DNA of 64,000 bases from an uncultured Bacteroidota bacterium (GTDB lineage Bacteria; Bacteroidota; Bacteroidia; Flavobacteriales; Flavobacteriaceae). The notes beneath the pieces are model-generated. The model worked only from the letters and a program-made list of their open reading frames with translations. It did not search any database and was not told the origin of the DNA. The position numbers and the translations under genes were made by a program. Below, piece after piece: positions 31,186-38,968 of this stretch (position 1 is its first letter; each line of letters begins with the position of its first letter). The DNA is taken from the NCBI GenBank assembly GCA_902584445.1, contig CACHZY010000007.1, forward strand, positions 1 to 64,000, given 5' to 3'.

Positions 31186-32958
31186 TTATCTGATAAATAA
31201 TGTATATACCTCACCAACATGTTGAGTATCTAATACGTGAGGGGTACCATCAATCCATAAACAAGGATATCCAGTGTCATGGTTTTTTTCTGGTATACCG
31301 TCTCCATCCCAGTCATCGGGGATTCCATCATTATTTGTATCATAATTCATCCCATTTAAATAGCCAATTACAACAATCTTTCCATCAACAATTTTTATGT
31401 CCTTTGCTGTTCCCTCGTTAAGCATAACACCATTTACTGAAGCACCTTGCAGAATATTCAGCTGTTTGTTTTTCCAATACACAGGCTTTTGAAAAATCTC
31501 ATAATTAGGGTTATTTCCGTTCCAACTATTGATTTGCAGTTTATTCACCAACCCTGCACTGTAAACATTTCCATTTTGATCGACCGTGACACCATAAGCA
31601 AATGCATCTTCCCATCCTCCTGTCTTATTATTTCTTTGCATAGAAGGTTTAAAATGAACAGCTGTGGTTGTGAAAGCATTCATATTTGAATAATCACCAC
31701 AAAATCTTAGCGCCCCACTTGTGGGATGCATTGCTACGTCCTCAAGTGTAGCTTCAGGCTCTTGACCTGAAATAGAAAGCGTGTGTCTATTATTATTGAT
31801 CCAATAAGTTGGAACATTTCCATGGTGACCTGCAGGAAAAGATGATCCAGCTGTAACAATATCACCATTAGATTTGACTAACAAACCCCATGAGTTACTG
31901 GTCCCAGGAGAACTGTTGTCATGCTTTACACCATTTTTCCAATGGCAAGAAAACGCCTTGCTCTCAGCCCTATTGCTATAATGACCTCCAACATAAACAT
32001 TTCCATTGTGAACGGCTATATCATTAGTTTCAGCAGCATACCCAGGAAGATTAATCTGTTGAATATTTTGACCATCTATTTCCCAATAACTTGCTGAGGT
32101 TCCGTAAACAAAACCACTAGCATAAATTTTACCTCCACTAACAGTTATTCCAGTAAGCTCACCAGAGGGATTTAAAATATTTTTTTGACCATTTACCCAA
32201 TATGTACCACCCTCAGTTTCAGAAAATCCAGCAACATAAATATCTCTTCCAGATATTTTCTGAGGACAATCGTTACATATTGTTGGATCAGGATCAGAAT
32301 CAACATTATTATCCTCATTATCTATTGCATCAGGAATATCATCATTATCATCATCTGTATCTTCGTTGTCCCCTGTTCCATCACCATCACTGTCTTGAGT
32401 CTCTCCAGGATCTTCTGGGAAAGCATCTTGAGTATCAGGAGTTCCATCACCATCATCATCATCATCTAAATTATTGTTAACTCCGTCATTATCTGTATCC
32501 TCGTGTCCATGAAGATTTCCTTGAATATTAGTTATAGAACTATTAACTTGATCAATAACAACATTAAGATCACTAACTTGAGACAGTAAATTATTTAACT
32601 CTCCTGTAAGGTCCCCTGTGGTTGTTATCATCTCACCAACGTAATTATTTAATGTCCCTAAGTCTTGTTCAACATTATCAACTTCGCTAATTAAGTTAGA
32701 AAGTGACTCACCAGTTTGAGCGATCACATCTTTATTTTCAGATACTTGTTCGGTCAAGTCATCCGTCAAGGTTTTAGTCAAGTTTTTTTGTTCGACAATC
32801 TCTTCTGTTAAAGCTGTAACCCTAGTCATTAAACTATCAATTTGCCCCCTAAGGCCTAGATTATCGAATTGTAAATCATCAATTGTCTCACAGCTATTTG
32901 TGAAATAAACAGAAACAATTAAAAAACAATAAATAAATGAGTGAATAAATTTTTTCAT
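31186..32958 (-). CDS. Lipoprotein: coiled coil, calcium-binding Asp-rich repeats and seven-repeat beta-propeller
   Basis: This 590-residue protein has three parts. A lipoprotein signal ends at FTNSC (about Cys23). Residues about 25-150 form a heptad-rich coiled coil (TALTEEIVEQKNLTKTLTDD). Residues about 150-225 are Asp-rich thrombospondin type-3-like repeats (DTDNDGVNNNLDDDDDGDG). Residues 235-590 hold seven repeats built around I/V-Y-V-A-G, then Y-W-x-N-G-x-x-x-x-L, for example GTYWVNGQKNIL and PTYWINNNRHTL, which suggests a seven-bladed propeller. The ATG at 32,958 is preferred to the upstream TTG at 32,970. It precedes porP and the cargo gene in an apparent operon. I do not recognise the propeller family. 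Confidence 0.75.
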   Translation of the reverse strand: MKKFIHSFIYCFLIVSVYFTNSCETIDDLQFDNLGLRGQIDSLMTRVTALTEEIVEQKNLTKTLTDDLTEQVSENKDVIAQTGESLSNLISEVDNVEQDLGTLNNYVGEMITTTGDLTGELNNLLSQVSDLNVVIDQVNSSITNIQGNLHGHEDTDNDGVNNNLDDDDDGDGTPDTQDAFPEDPGETQDSDGDGTGDNEDTDDDNDDIPDAIDNEDNNVDSDPDPTICNDCPQKISGRDIYVAGFSETEGGTYWVNGQKNILNPSGELTGITVSGGKIYASGFVYGTSASYWEIDGQNIQQINLPGYAAETNDIAVHNGNVYVGGHYSNRAESKAFSCHWKNGVKHDNSSPGTSNSWGLLVKSNGDIVTAGSSFPAGHHGNVPTYWINNNRHTLSISGQEPEATLEDVAMHPTSGALRFCGDYSNMNAFTTTAVHFKPSMQRNNKTGGWEDAFAYGVTVDQNGNVYSAGLVNKLQINSWNGNNPNYEIFQKPVYWKNKQLNILQGASVNGVMLNEGTAKDIKIVDGKIVVIGYLNGMNYDTNNDGIPDDWDGDGIPEKNHDTGYPCLWIDGTPHVLDTQHVGEVYTLFIR

Positions 32959-32971
32959 ATTTTTAGGCAAT

Positions 32972-34231
32972 ATGTTTACTATAAGGAATTTAGCGGCTAA
33001 TTTATTGATTTTTTTCTTATATCAAAACGCCTTGTCCCAAAACCTCAATTCTCAGTGGAATATATTTATTGGTGGTAATTCTGTAGACTTGTTCCCAGCT
33101 GGTGCAGGTAAAGACGCACCCTATTACCCACAAGGAGAAGTTTTTGAAGATTTTTTAAATGTTGGAGATCACTGGAATTCAAGTGGTAGGTCAGTTTCTA
33201 TATCTAAATCATTTTTTAGAACATATGCCCTGGGTATAAATGTATCAGTTAATAATATTACTAAAATTGAGGGTTACAACAACATTGACTACCCTTACTA
33301 TGCTGGGGAAGTATTTGCCAAAAAAACCTTTAGAACAAAGAAAAAGTTACAGCCATATCTAAAGGTTGGTTATGGCATTACAGGAATAGATAGAGGTATT
33401 TTTGGTGATACAATAAGTTTTAGTCAGTATTTTTCAAGGACAATTTCTCCGGGAATAGGAATTCAAATTAAACTCACAAAAAATATAGGTATTGAACTAC
33501 AGTCCTCATTCCAAAATGCAGTTGATTTTAAGGGAATCAAACATTTTAGGCATCAAGCTGGAATATATTTAGCTGCTGGAAATAGAGACAAAGATGATGA
33601 TGGAGTTTTCAACAGAAAAGATAAATGTCCAAAAATACCAGGTTCAGCTGAACTATTTGGATGTCCTGACTCGGATGATGATGGGGTAGCTGATCCGGAC
33701 GACAATTGTCCGAATGAAATTGGGACCATTGAAAACAATGGGTGTCCAGAAAAAATAGAAGAATTAGAGCAAACCCAAATTTTAACCGATCAATCAAGTA
33801 GCTCAATCTCTGACAAAATCTCGACTACTCTGGAGGGTTCAATTGAAAGCTTAGTTGAAACAGAAAAAGACCCTGGAAATGATCAAGCTAGTGAAAGTGA
33901 ACAAATTTTATCGATTTATTTTCCCGCAGACAGTTACAGAATTTTAGGAAGAAAAACTTATGATATTCTTGCAGATGTTAGAGATTATCTTACTTCTAAA
34001 ATGGATAAGTACATAATACTTCAAGGTTATGCCTCAGGAGAGGGAGATGAAGAATATAATTTAGAATTGTCAAAATCGAGGGCCAATGCAGTAAAAGAGT
34101 ATTTAATATTCCTAGGTATTGAACCCATTAGAATTGAGGTAAAAGCATTTGGGGCTAGTAGCTTTGTTAATGAACAAAGTTCAGAGAAAGAAAGACTATT
34201 TAATAGACGGGTTGAAATAATTTTTAGATAA
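32972..34231 (+). CDS. OmpA family protein with thrombospondin type-3 repeats
   Basis: This is a 419-residue outer-membrane protein. A signal peptide ends near ALSQN (residue 23). An N-terminal eight-strand-like barrel region runs to about residue 200. Calcium-binding type-3 repeats follow (DKDDDGVFNRKDKCP, DSDDDGVADPDDNCP). The C-terminal OmpA/MotB peptidoglycan-binding domain has LQGYASGEGDEEYNLELSKSRA and ends FNRRVEIIFR. It is divergent from the propeller lipoprotein with only 13 bp between the start codons. OmpA proteins often accompany PorP/SprF and type B cargo in Bacteroidota, so it likely belongs to this surface system. Confidence 0.92.
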   Translation: MFTIRNLAANLLIFFLYQNALSQNLNSQWNIFIGGNSVDLFPAGAGKDAPYYPQGEVFEDFLNVGDHWNSSGRSVSISKSFFRTYALGINVSVNNITKIEGYNNIDYPYYAGEVFAKKTFRTKKKLQPYLKVGYGITGIDRGIFGDTISFSQYFSRTISPGIGIQIKLTKNIGIELQSSFQNAVDFKGIKHFRHQAGIYLAAGNRDKDDDGVFNRKDKCPKIPGSAELFGCPDSDDDGVADPDDNCPNEIGTIENNGCPEKIEELEQTQILTDQSSSSISDKISTTLEGSIESLVETEKDPGNDQASESEQILSIYFPADSYRILGRKTYDILADVRDYLTSKMDKYIILQGYASGEGDEEYNLELSKSRANAVKEYLIFLGIEPIRIEVKAFGASSFVNEQSSEKERLFNRRVEIIFR

Positions 34232-34323
34232 CTTCTAAAATGCTAAATAACTTAGGCGTTGAATACCCTTAAAAATATTTAAAAGGTTTTGTTCTTTTTT
34301 TAAAACTAACTATAAAAGTAACT

Positions 34324-35265
34324 CTAGTTTAAATTCTCAGTAATAAAATCTACTACACCCTGGCCAGACTTATCAATAATTCCAATTCTTGGAGCATATA
34401 CAACATTTTTTATTTTCAAAGAGTCTGCTCTTTGCTTAAGAACTTTTGCGTGTAATGGGTTGTGATGAAAATCTGCAATATTTTTTGGTTTTCTATTTTT
34501 TCCTGGATTGAATATAAAAATTGGTGGATCGTTGGCATCCATTTTTTCAAAAAAATCAACCTCTGAAATATAGTTTTCATCAAATGATCTTTTCATCCAT
34601 TTTTCAGTATCCATTTTTCCAAGATACTTTTCAAAAATAGATTTTAAGTATGCCAGGTCAACATTTGCCATGTTTTTCCATCTATTTAGATTCAATGAAT
34701 GGGCAGCTGCCATTCCAATAATACAAGAAACTTTTGTAGACTCTCTTAGAATTGGATCAGAACTATTTTGATCTGACATGTCGTCTTGAAGGCCAATCCA
34801 TAAAGATGAAGTTGCACCGGCAGATGCCCCCATCAGTGCTACTTTATCTTTTAATAAATTATATTTTTTGCTATTAAACCTTAGAAATTGCAGTGCTCTT
34901 TTTGCATCATTAAATGATGAAAATAAAAAATCATCATTATTCTTAAAGGTGTAATTGATTGTAGCAAAAGATATATTGTTCTTAAGTAATCTTTTAAGTC
35001 TTTTAAAATTATTTTTAGTGTAGGCAGCATTTTTATTACCTGATCCAAATCCTCCACCATGAATATAAATAACAAACGGAGAGTTTGATTTACTATCAGC
35101 AATCCATAAATCTAGAGTGTTTTTCTTATCTGGACCATAACTAATGTTTTTATAAACTTTATAGTTATCAGCTTTAATTACTGAATCTATGTTAACTCTT
35201 TTTTTTTGTGAAAAAAGAATTAAAGAATTAAATATAAAAACACATAGAAAAAAGTTTCTAATCAT
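34324..35265 (-). CDS. Secreted alpha/beta hydrolase (esterase-like)
   Basis: This is a 313-residue alpha/beta hydrolase with a signal peptide (MIRNFFLCVFIFNSLILF). The oxyanion motif HGGGFGSG and the nucleophile elbow GASAGATSS place it near the HSL/BD-FAE esterase group. A possible acid is the Asp in ANDPPIFIF. The usual C-terminal catalytic His is not obvious, with HHNPLHAKVL the closest candidate, so the triad is not fully confirmed. It follows the small basic ORF on the same strand by 40 bp. Confidence 0.82.
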   Translation of the reverse strand: MIRNFFLCVFIFNSLILFSQKKRVNIDSVIKADNYKVYKNISYGPDKKNTLDLWIADSKSNSPFVIYIHGGGFGSGNKNAAYTKNNFKRLKRLLKNNISFATINYTFKNNDDFLFSSFNDAKRALQFLRFNSKKYNLLKDKVALMGASAGATSSLWIGLQDDMSDQNSSDPILRESTKVSCIIGMAAAHSLNLNRWKNMANVDLAYLKSIFEKYLGKMDTEKWMKRSFDENYISEVDFFEKMDANDPPIFIFNPGKNRKPKNIADFHHNPLHAKVLKQRADSLKIKNVVYAPRIGIIDKSGQGVVDFITENLN

Positions 35266-35305
35266 TCTATCACCTGTTAGTTAATTAAATTGAAAAAAAA
35301 TAAAT

Positions 35306-35434
35306 TTAATTTCCCCTTCCTGTTTTACGTATTGATCTAGTAGCACTCTTAATTGAACCGGGTTTAATTTTTTTATTCCTTTTATTAGTTGAAGAAACTT
35401 TCACTTTGCTGTTACCAAAATATTTACTGCTCAT
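35306..35434 (-). CDS. Small highly basic protein of 42 residues, unknown
   Basis: This ORF reads MSSKYFGNSKVKVSSTNKRN and continues with a Lys/Arg/Ser-rich tail ending RSIRKTGRGN. It contains about a dozen Lys/Arg residues and hardly any acidic ones, which suggests nucleic-acid or ribosome binding. It is supported by an upstream promoter-like pair at 35,456-35,485 (TTG, 19 nt, TACATTTA). It lacks the KGK...GSYG signature of ribosomal protein THX, so I do not call it that. The family is not recognised. Confidence 0.6.
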   Translation of the reverse strand: MSSKYFGNSKVKVSSTNKRNKKIKPGSIKSATRSIRKTGRGN

Positions 35435-35455
35435 AATATTTGTTTAGTTAATAAG

Positions 35456-35485
35456 TAAATGTAACACTTAATAATCTTAATTCAA
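35456..35485 (-). promoter_or_regulatory. Bacteroidota-type promoter upstream of the 42-residue ORF
   Basis: A TTG element (35,483-35,485) is 19 nt from TACATTTA (35,456-35,463), which differs from the TAnnTTTG -7 consensus only at the last base. The start codon is 21 nt further on. Confidence 0.5.
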
Positions 35486-35496
35486 TATTTATATAT

Positions 35497-36183
35497 CTAT
35501 AGCATTGACTCAAGCCTCTCCTCCATTTCATCCTCTAATTGATGATAAAAATCAATTCCGGTTAACTTTTCAATCAAATCAACAGTCACTTTATAGTTTT
35601 TGAAAGATTCAAGTTTTTTATTTGGCATCAAGTAAGCTGTCATTTTTTCCATCTTTACATTATAGATAATTTTATAAAAAAGATTTGGGACTGAAACTTT
35701 ATTTTTCGTTCCAATCGAATCTAAACCGTAACTCAATACCCCTCCTGTAGTGACGTATATTTCATTTTTTTTTGCCAAAAATCTGACGTGCTCCTCAAGT
35801 TTTCTCCACTCCTGCCCATTAAAATTTCTATTTTGAGGAGATATATTAGACATATATGAAGCCTCTATTACTGATATTGAATCCATTTTCATATCGGCAG
35901 CAGGGACAAGATGACCTCTGTCATATCCAGAGTTTGTGTAATCAGAATGATTTGCAGATCCCGTTGAAACCTTTTTATCAACTATATAATATTTTTTTCT
36001 CACTTTATTTCCATTTAACATCTCTGAATTCAGTTTATAGTGAACCCATTCTGCTTGCTCGTGATCTTCTAAATAGGATAACGAGTAGTAAGTATGTTCA
36101 ACATACTCCCCTTTAGATTTTGGCAAAAATTTTAATTGGCCTATGCAGATAAATGGAATAAAAAAAAGAATCAGCTTTTTCAT
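35497..36183 (-). CDS. DNA/RNA non-specific endonuclease, secreted
   Basis: This is a 228-residue nuclease of the NUC1/Serratia family (beta-beta-alpha metal fold). The catalytic DRGH motif is in SGYDRGHLVPAADMK (near residue 100), and the metal-binding Asn lies in NISPQNRNFNGQEWRKLE, with the helix Glu following. A signal peptide MKKLILFFIPFICIGQ indicates export. The frame is open 10 codons upstream, but the ATG at 36,183 gives a proper signal. Such enzymes degrade extracellular nucleic acid for nutrients. Confidence 0.9.
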   Translation of the reverse strand: MKKLILFFIPFICIGQLKFLPKSKGEYVEHTYYSLSYLEDHEQAEWVHYKLNSEMLNGNKVRKKYYIVDKKVSTGSANHSDYTNSGYDRGHLVPAADMKMDSISVIEASYMSNISPQNRNFNGQEWRKLEEHVRFLAKKNEIYVTTGGVLSYGLDSIGTKNKVSVPNLFYKIIYNVKMEKMTAYLMPNKKLESFKNYKVTVDLIEKLTGIDFYHQLEDEMEERLESML

Positions 36184-36337
36184 ATCTACACAATTTAAAA
36201 AAAAATGAACCAAATTTAAACTTTCGTTAAATTACATGAGTAATGGCTTTTTTAGTTTTGCAATTGCTGGAGACAAAATGATTTTTGATATATACACTTA
36301 TTAATTTTAAATTAGGATAATAATTGTTTAGACTCTG

Positions 36338-36703
36338 ATGGAAAGAAATGTTTTTGGTGAGCCTCTTGAGATTTGTTGTACGAGTCCTATGACAGGATAT
36401 TATAGAGATGGCTCATGTAAAACTGATATTGAAGATACAGGTACTCACACTGTTTGTGCTATTATGACTGATGATTTTTTAAGATTTTCCGCTTCGATGG
36501 GTAATGATCTTATTACCCCAATACCATATTATCAATTTCCTGGGTTAAAACAAGGGGATAAATGGTGCTTATGTGTTAATAGATGGATAGAGGCTGAAAA
36601 AGCAGGAAAAGCTCCGAAAGTAATTTTGGAGGCGACTCACGAGAAGACTTTAAAGTACACTAAATTAGATTTACTTGTTAAATATGCATTTATCAAACGA
36701 TAG
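36338..36703 (+). CDS. DUF2237 family protein
   Basis: This is a 121-residue protein matching DUF2237. The family features are the opening NVFGEPLEICCTSPMTGYYR, the Cys-containing DTGTHTVCAIMTDDFL, and PGLKQGDKWCLCVNRWIEA. The conserved cysteines (CC, C, C, C) hint at metal or redox chemistry, but no function is established. It stands alone, convergent with the tRNA cluster. Confidence 0.9.
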   Translation: MERNVFGEPLEICCTSPMTGYYRDGSCKTDIEDTGTHTVCAIMTDDFLRFSASMGNDLITPIPYYQFPGLKQGDKWCLCVNRWIEAEKAGKAPKVILEATHEKTLKYTKLDLLVKYAFIKR

Positions 36704-36806
36704 AATATTATTTCATTGGTGAAACATTATAAAAAAGTTTACTTGTAGTTCAATAAATTAAATTGGGCTTTCGATAATTTTAATGTAACTCTTTGATAAT
36801 TAGTAG

Positions 36807-36878
36807 AGCCAATGACGGGATTTGAACCCGTGGCCTCTTCCTTACCAAGGAAACGCTCTACCCCTGAGCTACATCGGC
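36807..36878 (-). tRNA. tRNA-Thr (GGT anticodon)
   Basis: The gene is 72 nt. Acceptor arms GCCGATG/CATTGGC pair with one G-U, and the anticodon loop is TTGGTAA. It is the last gene of a four-tRNA cluster. CCA is not encoded. It corresponds in position to thrT of the thrU-tyrU-glyT-thrT-tuf order known from other bacteria, but tuf does not follow here. Confidence 0.96.
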
Positions 36879-36886
36879 AAAAAAAG

Positions 36887-36959
36887 AGCGGGAGACCGGG
36901 TTCGAACCGGCGACATTCAGCTTGGAAGGCTGACGCTCTACCAACTGAGCTACTCCCGC
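36887..36959 (-). tRNA. tRNA-Gly (TCC anticodon)
   Basis: The gene is 73 nt. Acceptor arms GCGGGAG/CTCCCGC pair perfectly, the anticodon loop is CTTCCAA, and the T loop is TTCGAAC. It lies 8 nt upstream of tRNA-Thr(GGT). Confidence 0.97.
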
Positions 36960-37013
36960 ATTTTACAGATACTAAGATCTACAAATAAATTTAATATTTC
37001 AAATTTTGTCTTG

Positions 37014-37095
37014 TGGGGAGAGCAGGATTCGAACCTGCGAAGGTAAAACCAACAGATTTACAGTCTGTCCTCGTTGGCCGCTTGAGTATCTCCCC
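37014..37095 (-). tRNA. tRNA-Tyr (GTA anticodon)
   Basis: The gene is 82 nt, a class II tRNA with a long variable arm. Acceptor arms GGGGAGA/TCTCCCC pair perfectly, and the anticodon loop is CTGTAAA. Confidence 0.96.
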
Positions 37096-37115
37096 CAAAC
37101 TTTGTGATCTATAAG

Positions 37116-37189
37116 AGCCGATGGAGGGACTCGAACCCACGACCTGCTGATTACAAATCAGCTGCTCTAGCCAGCTGAGCTACATCGGC
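37116..37189 (-). tRNA. tRNA-Thr (TGT anticodon)
   Basis: The gene is 74 nt. Acceptor arms GCCGATG/CATCGGC pair perfectly, and the anticodon loop is TTTGTAA. It is the first gene of the cluster. A TTGACA-like element and TATAAATT lie upstream at about 37,200-37,235 but do not fit the spacing of a standard promoter well. Confidence 0.97.
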
Positions 37190-37422
37190 ATCTTAAATTT
37201 TAATTTATAGTAACAGATTTTTATGTCAATCTTTAAATTATTAAAATTTTAACTTAAGTACACTAATTCTTAAATTAACAAAAAAACTAACTCTTCAATC
37301 CAATGAACTTTAATTCAGTGGGCAAATATAACATTATTGAAACTTAATTTAAAAATAAATAAAGCGTAAAGATTTTGCTCTATGAATTTTGGTTATGAGA
37401 TAGCCATGGATAATAATTAAGG

Positions 37423-37719
37423 CTAAAACTTTTTCTTATTTTTTCGTCTTTTAAGAATTCTTTCAGCTGAATTACCAGCTAAATTAATAGCCTCTTCAAA
37501 GGTTTTTGCCACCTTTTTAACAACCACATCATCTCCTGGAATACCAATTTTCAATTCAACAAGTTTATTGATCCTATCATTAGTGTTTTCAACCTTGGTG
37601 TAAACAAATACATCAATAATATTTAAATAAAACTGACTGATTTTTTTAATTCTTTTTTCTGCAAATTCTATTAATTTGCTGTCGGCATTATAATTAACAG
37701 ATTGAAAATTAATATTCAT
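37423..37719 (-). CDS. hpf: Ribosome hibernation promoting factor / RaiA-like
   Basis: This 98-residue short-form HPF binds the 30S decoding site and silences ribosomes in slow growth. It opens MNINFQSVNYNADSKLIEFA and has the beta-alpha-beta-beta-beta-alpha pattern, ending in a basic helix (AERILKRRKNKKKF). It starts 10 bp after xerC, and the tRNA cluster follows after 233 bp. Confidence 0.93.
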   Translation of the reverse strand: MNINFQSVNYNADSKLIEFAEKRIKKISQFYLNIIDVFVYTKVENTNDRINKLVELKIGIPGDDVVVKKVAKTFEEAINLAGNSAERILKRRKNKKKF

Positions 37720-37729
37720 TATAATTGTT

Positions 37730-38629
37730 TTACTTTTTTAAATTTTTTCCTCTAGGGTGGGCTTTGTTATATATCTCTTGTATCCTTTTCAAGCTCCCAT
37801 GAGTGTATACCTGAGTTGCTGCTACACTCTCATGACCTAACAACTCTTTAACAGCATTTAAGTCTGCACCATTATTTAATAAATGAGTTGCAAAACTATG
37901 ACGCAATATATGGGGGCTTTTCTTAACCTTAGTTGATACCATACTAAAATAATAATTTACAGTTTGGTAAACAAATCCCTCATTTAGTTTTATACCAGAA
38001 GGCAAACAAAAAAAATAAATTTGATCTATTTGATTAAAAATTTTATTCTTTTCTTTTAAATAAATTCTTAATGAAGTAATCAATTCGGGTAATAATGGGA
38101 TGAATCGTTCCTTATTTCGTTTACCTTTTACTTTAATAAACTGAGAATCTAAATCAACAGCAACTGTTTTGAGATCAATTAGTTCTTGCCTTCTAATCCC
38201 AGTATAGTATAAAACCGTAATAATTGTCTTTTCCAGAATTCCTCGATAATCCTGAGAAAATAATTCACCATCCAACAGTTGAGAAACCTCATCAATTGAA
38301 AAAGGGACATTGATGTTTTTGGAGGCTTTCAGCGGTTTATGGAGTTTAAGGGGTGAAACTTTAATTGTTTCAGTCTTGAGTAAAAAATTATAATAAGATC
38401 TTAAAACAGAAATTTTTCTATTTATTGTTCTGTTACTATTTTGCATCTCGACTAAAGAAATTATCCATGATCTAATGTGAAAATATTCTACAGAATCTAT
38501 AACTTCTAAGTTGAAATTTTTGGAACAATAAGTTTGAAAATCGGATAAATTTTGTTTGTACGCTACACAGGTATGAAGAGAATATTTTTTTTCGTGATTA
38601 ATATAATCCAAGTAGTGATTTATAGACAT
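37730..38629 (-). CDS. xerC: Tyrosine recombinase XerC/XerD type
   Basis: This 299-residue site-specific recombinase resolves chromosome dimers. Catalytic residues are in TGIRRQEL (Arg), KGKRNKERFIP (Lys), HILRHSFATHL (His, Arg), LGHESV (His) and QVYTHG (Tyr). The N-terminal SAM-like core-binding domain is complete. The ATG at 38,629 gives MSINHYLDYI and is preferred over the TTG at 38,659. The neighbours rpsU and hpf make this the conserved housekeeping copy, not a mobile-element integrase. Confidence 0.93.
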   Translation of the reverse strand: MSINHYLDYINHEKKYSLHTCVAYKQNLSDFQTYCSKNFNLEVIDSVEYFHIRSWIISLVEMQNSNRTINRKISVLRSYYNFLLKTETIKVSPLKLHKPLKASKNINVPFSIDEVSQLLDGELFSQDYRGILEKTIITVLYYTGIRRQELIDLKTVAVDLDSQFIKVKGKRNKERFIPLLPELITSLRIYLKEKNKIFNQIDQIYFFCLPSGIKLNEGFVYQTVNYYFSMVSTKVKKSPHILRHSFATHLLNNGADLNAVKELLGHESVAATQVYTHGSLKRIQEIYNKAHPRGKNLKK

Positions 38630-38697
38630 AAAAAAACGTTGTAAATCAAAGTTAGGCAACTTATTAATTACAACGAGTAATACTATTAAATAAAAGC

Positions 38698-38892
38698 TTA
38701 TTGATTCTCTAAGTCCCTCAATCGCTGAATATATACAGCTTTTTTAATTTTATCACGGTTTCTTACCGAGGGCTTAATAAATTCTTTTCGAGTTCTTAAC
38801 TGACGCATTCCTCCTGTTCTATCGAATTTTCGTTTAAAACGTTTTAATGCTCGATCAATATTTTCTCCGTCTTTAACAGGTATAATTAACAT
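38698..38892 (-). CDS. rpsU: 30S ribosomal protein S21
   Basis: This is a 64-residue basic ribosomal protein. It opens MLIIPVKDGENIDRALKRFK with the RKFDRTGGMRQLRTRKEF segment typical of Bacteroidota S21. It is the first gene of the rpsU-xerC-hpf group, behind a good promoter at 38,922-38,955. In Bacteroidota S21 has been tied to the hiding of the anti-Shine-Dalgarno sequence, which fits the absence of such sites here. Confidence 0.97.
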   Translation of the reverse strand: MLIIPVKDGENIDRALKRFKRKFDRTGGMRQLRTRKEFIKPSVRNRDKIKKAVYIQRLRDLENQ

Positions 38893-38921
38893 AATTTGTT
38901 TTATACTTTAATAATTGTCTG

Positions 38922-38955
38922 CAAATATAATGATAGAATAATAATATCAAATCAA
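38922..38955 (-). promoter_or_regulatory. Bacteroidota-type promoter for rpsU
   Basis: TATATTTG (38,922-38,929) matches TAnnTTTG. Two overlapping TTG elements lie 18 nt (38,948-38,950) and 23 nt (38,953-38,955) upstream. The rpsU ATG is about 30 nt downstream. Confidence 0.65.
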
Positions 38956-38968
38956 AATTTAAACTTAA

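Noticed and set aside
32185-32480. His/Ile-rich ORFs on the plus strand
   Set aside because: They are mirror images of the Asp-rich codons of the propeller lipoprotein on the other strand.
35306-35434. Small basic ORF as ribosomal protein THX
   Set aside because: The KGK and GSYG-type signature of THX proteins is absent.
36236-36304. 22-codon ORF before the DUF2237 gene
   Set aside because: No promoter, no conserved feature and low-complexity composition; chance ORF.
14224-36806. Accessory block as an integrative mobile element
   Set aside because: No integrase, transposase or relaxase lies inside it, and no copy of the tRNA-Thr 3' end was found at the far boundary. Only an insertion or rearrangement of unknown mechanism can be claimed.
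36822-37046. ORF crossing the tRNA cluster on the plus strand
   Set aside because: It runs through three tRNA genes in antisense; no protein family is recognisable.
37730-38629. Tyrosine recombinase next to tRNA genes as an island integrase
   Set aside because: It sits between rpsU and hpf, the conserved housekeeping xerC neighbourhood of flavobacteria.
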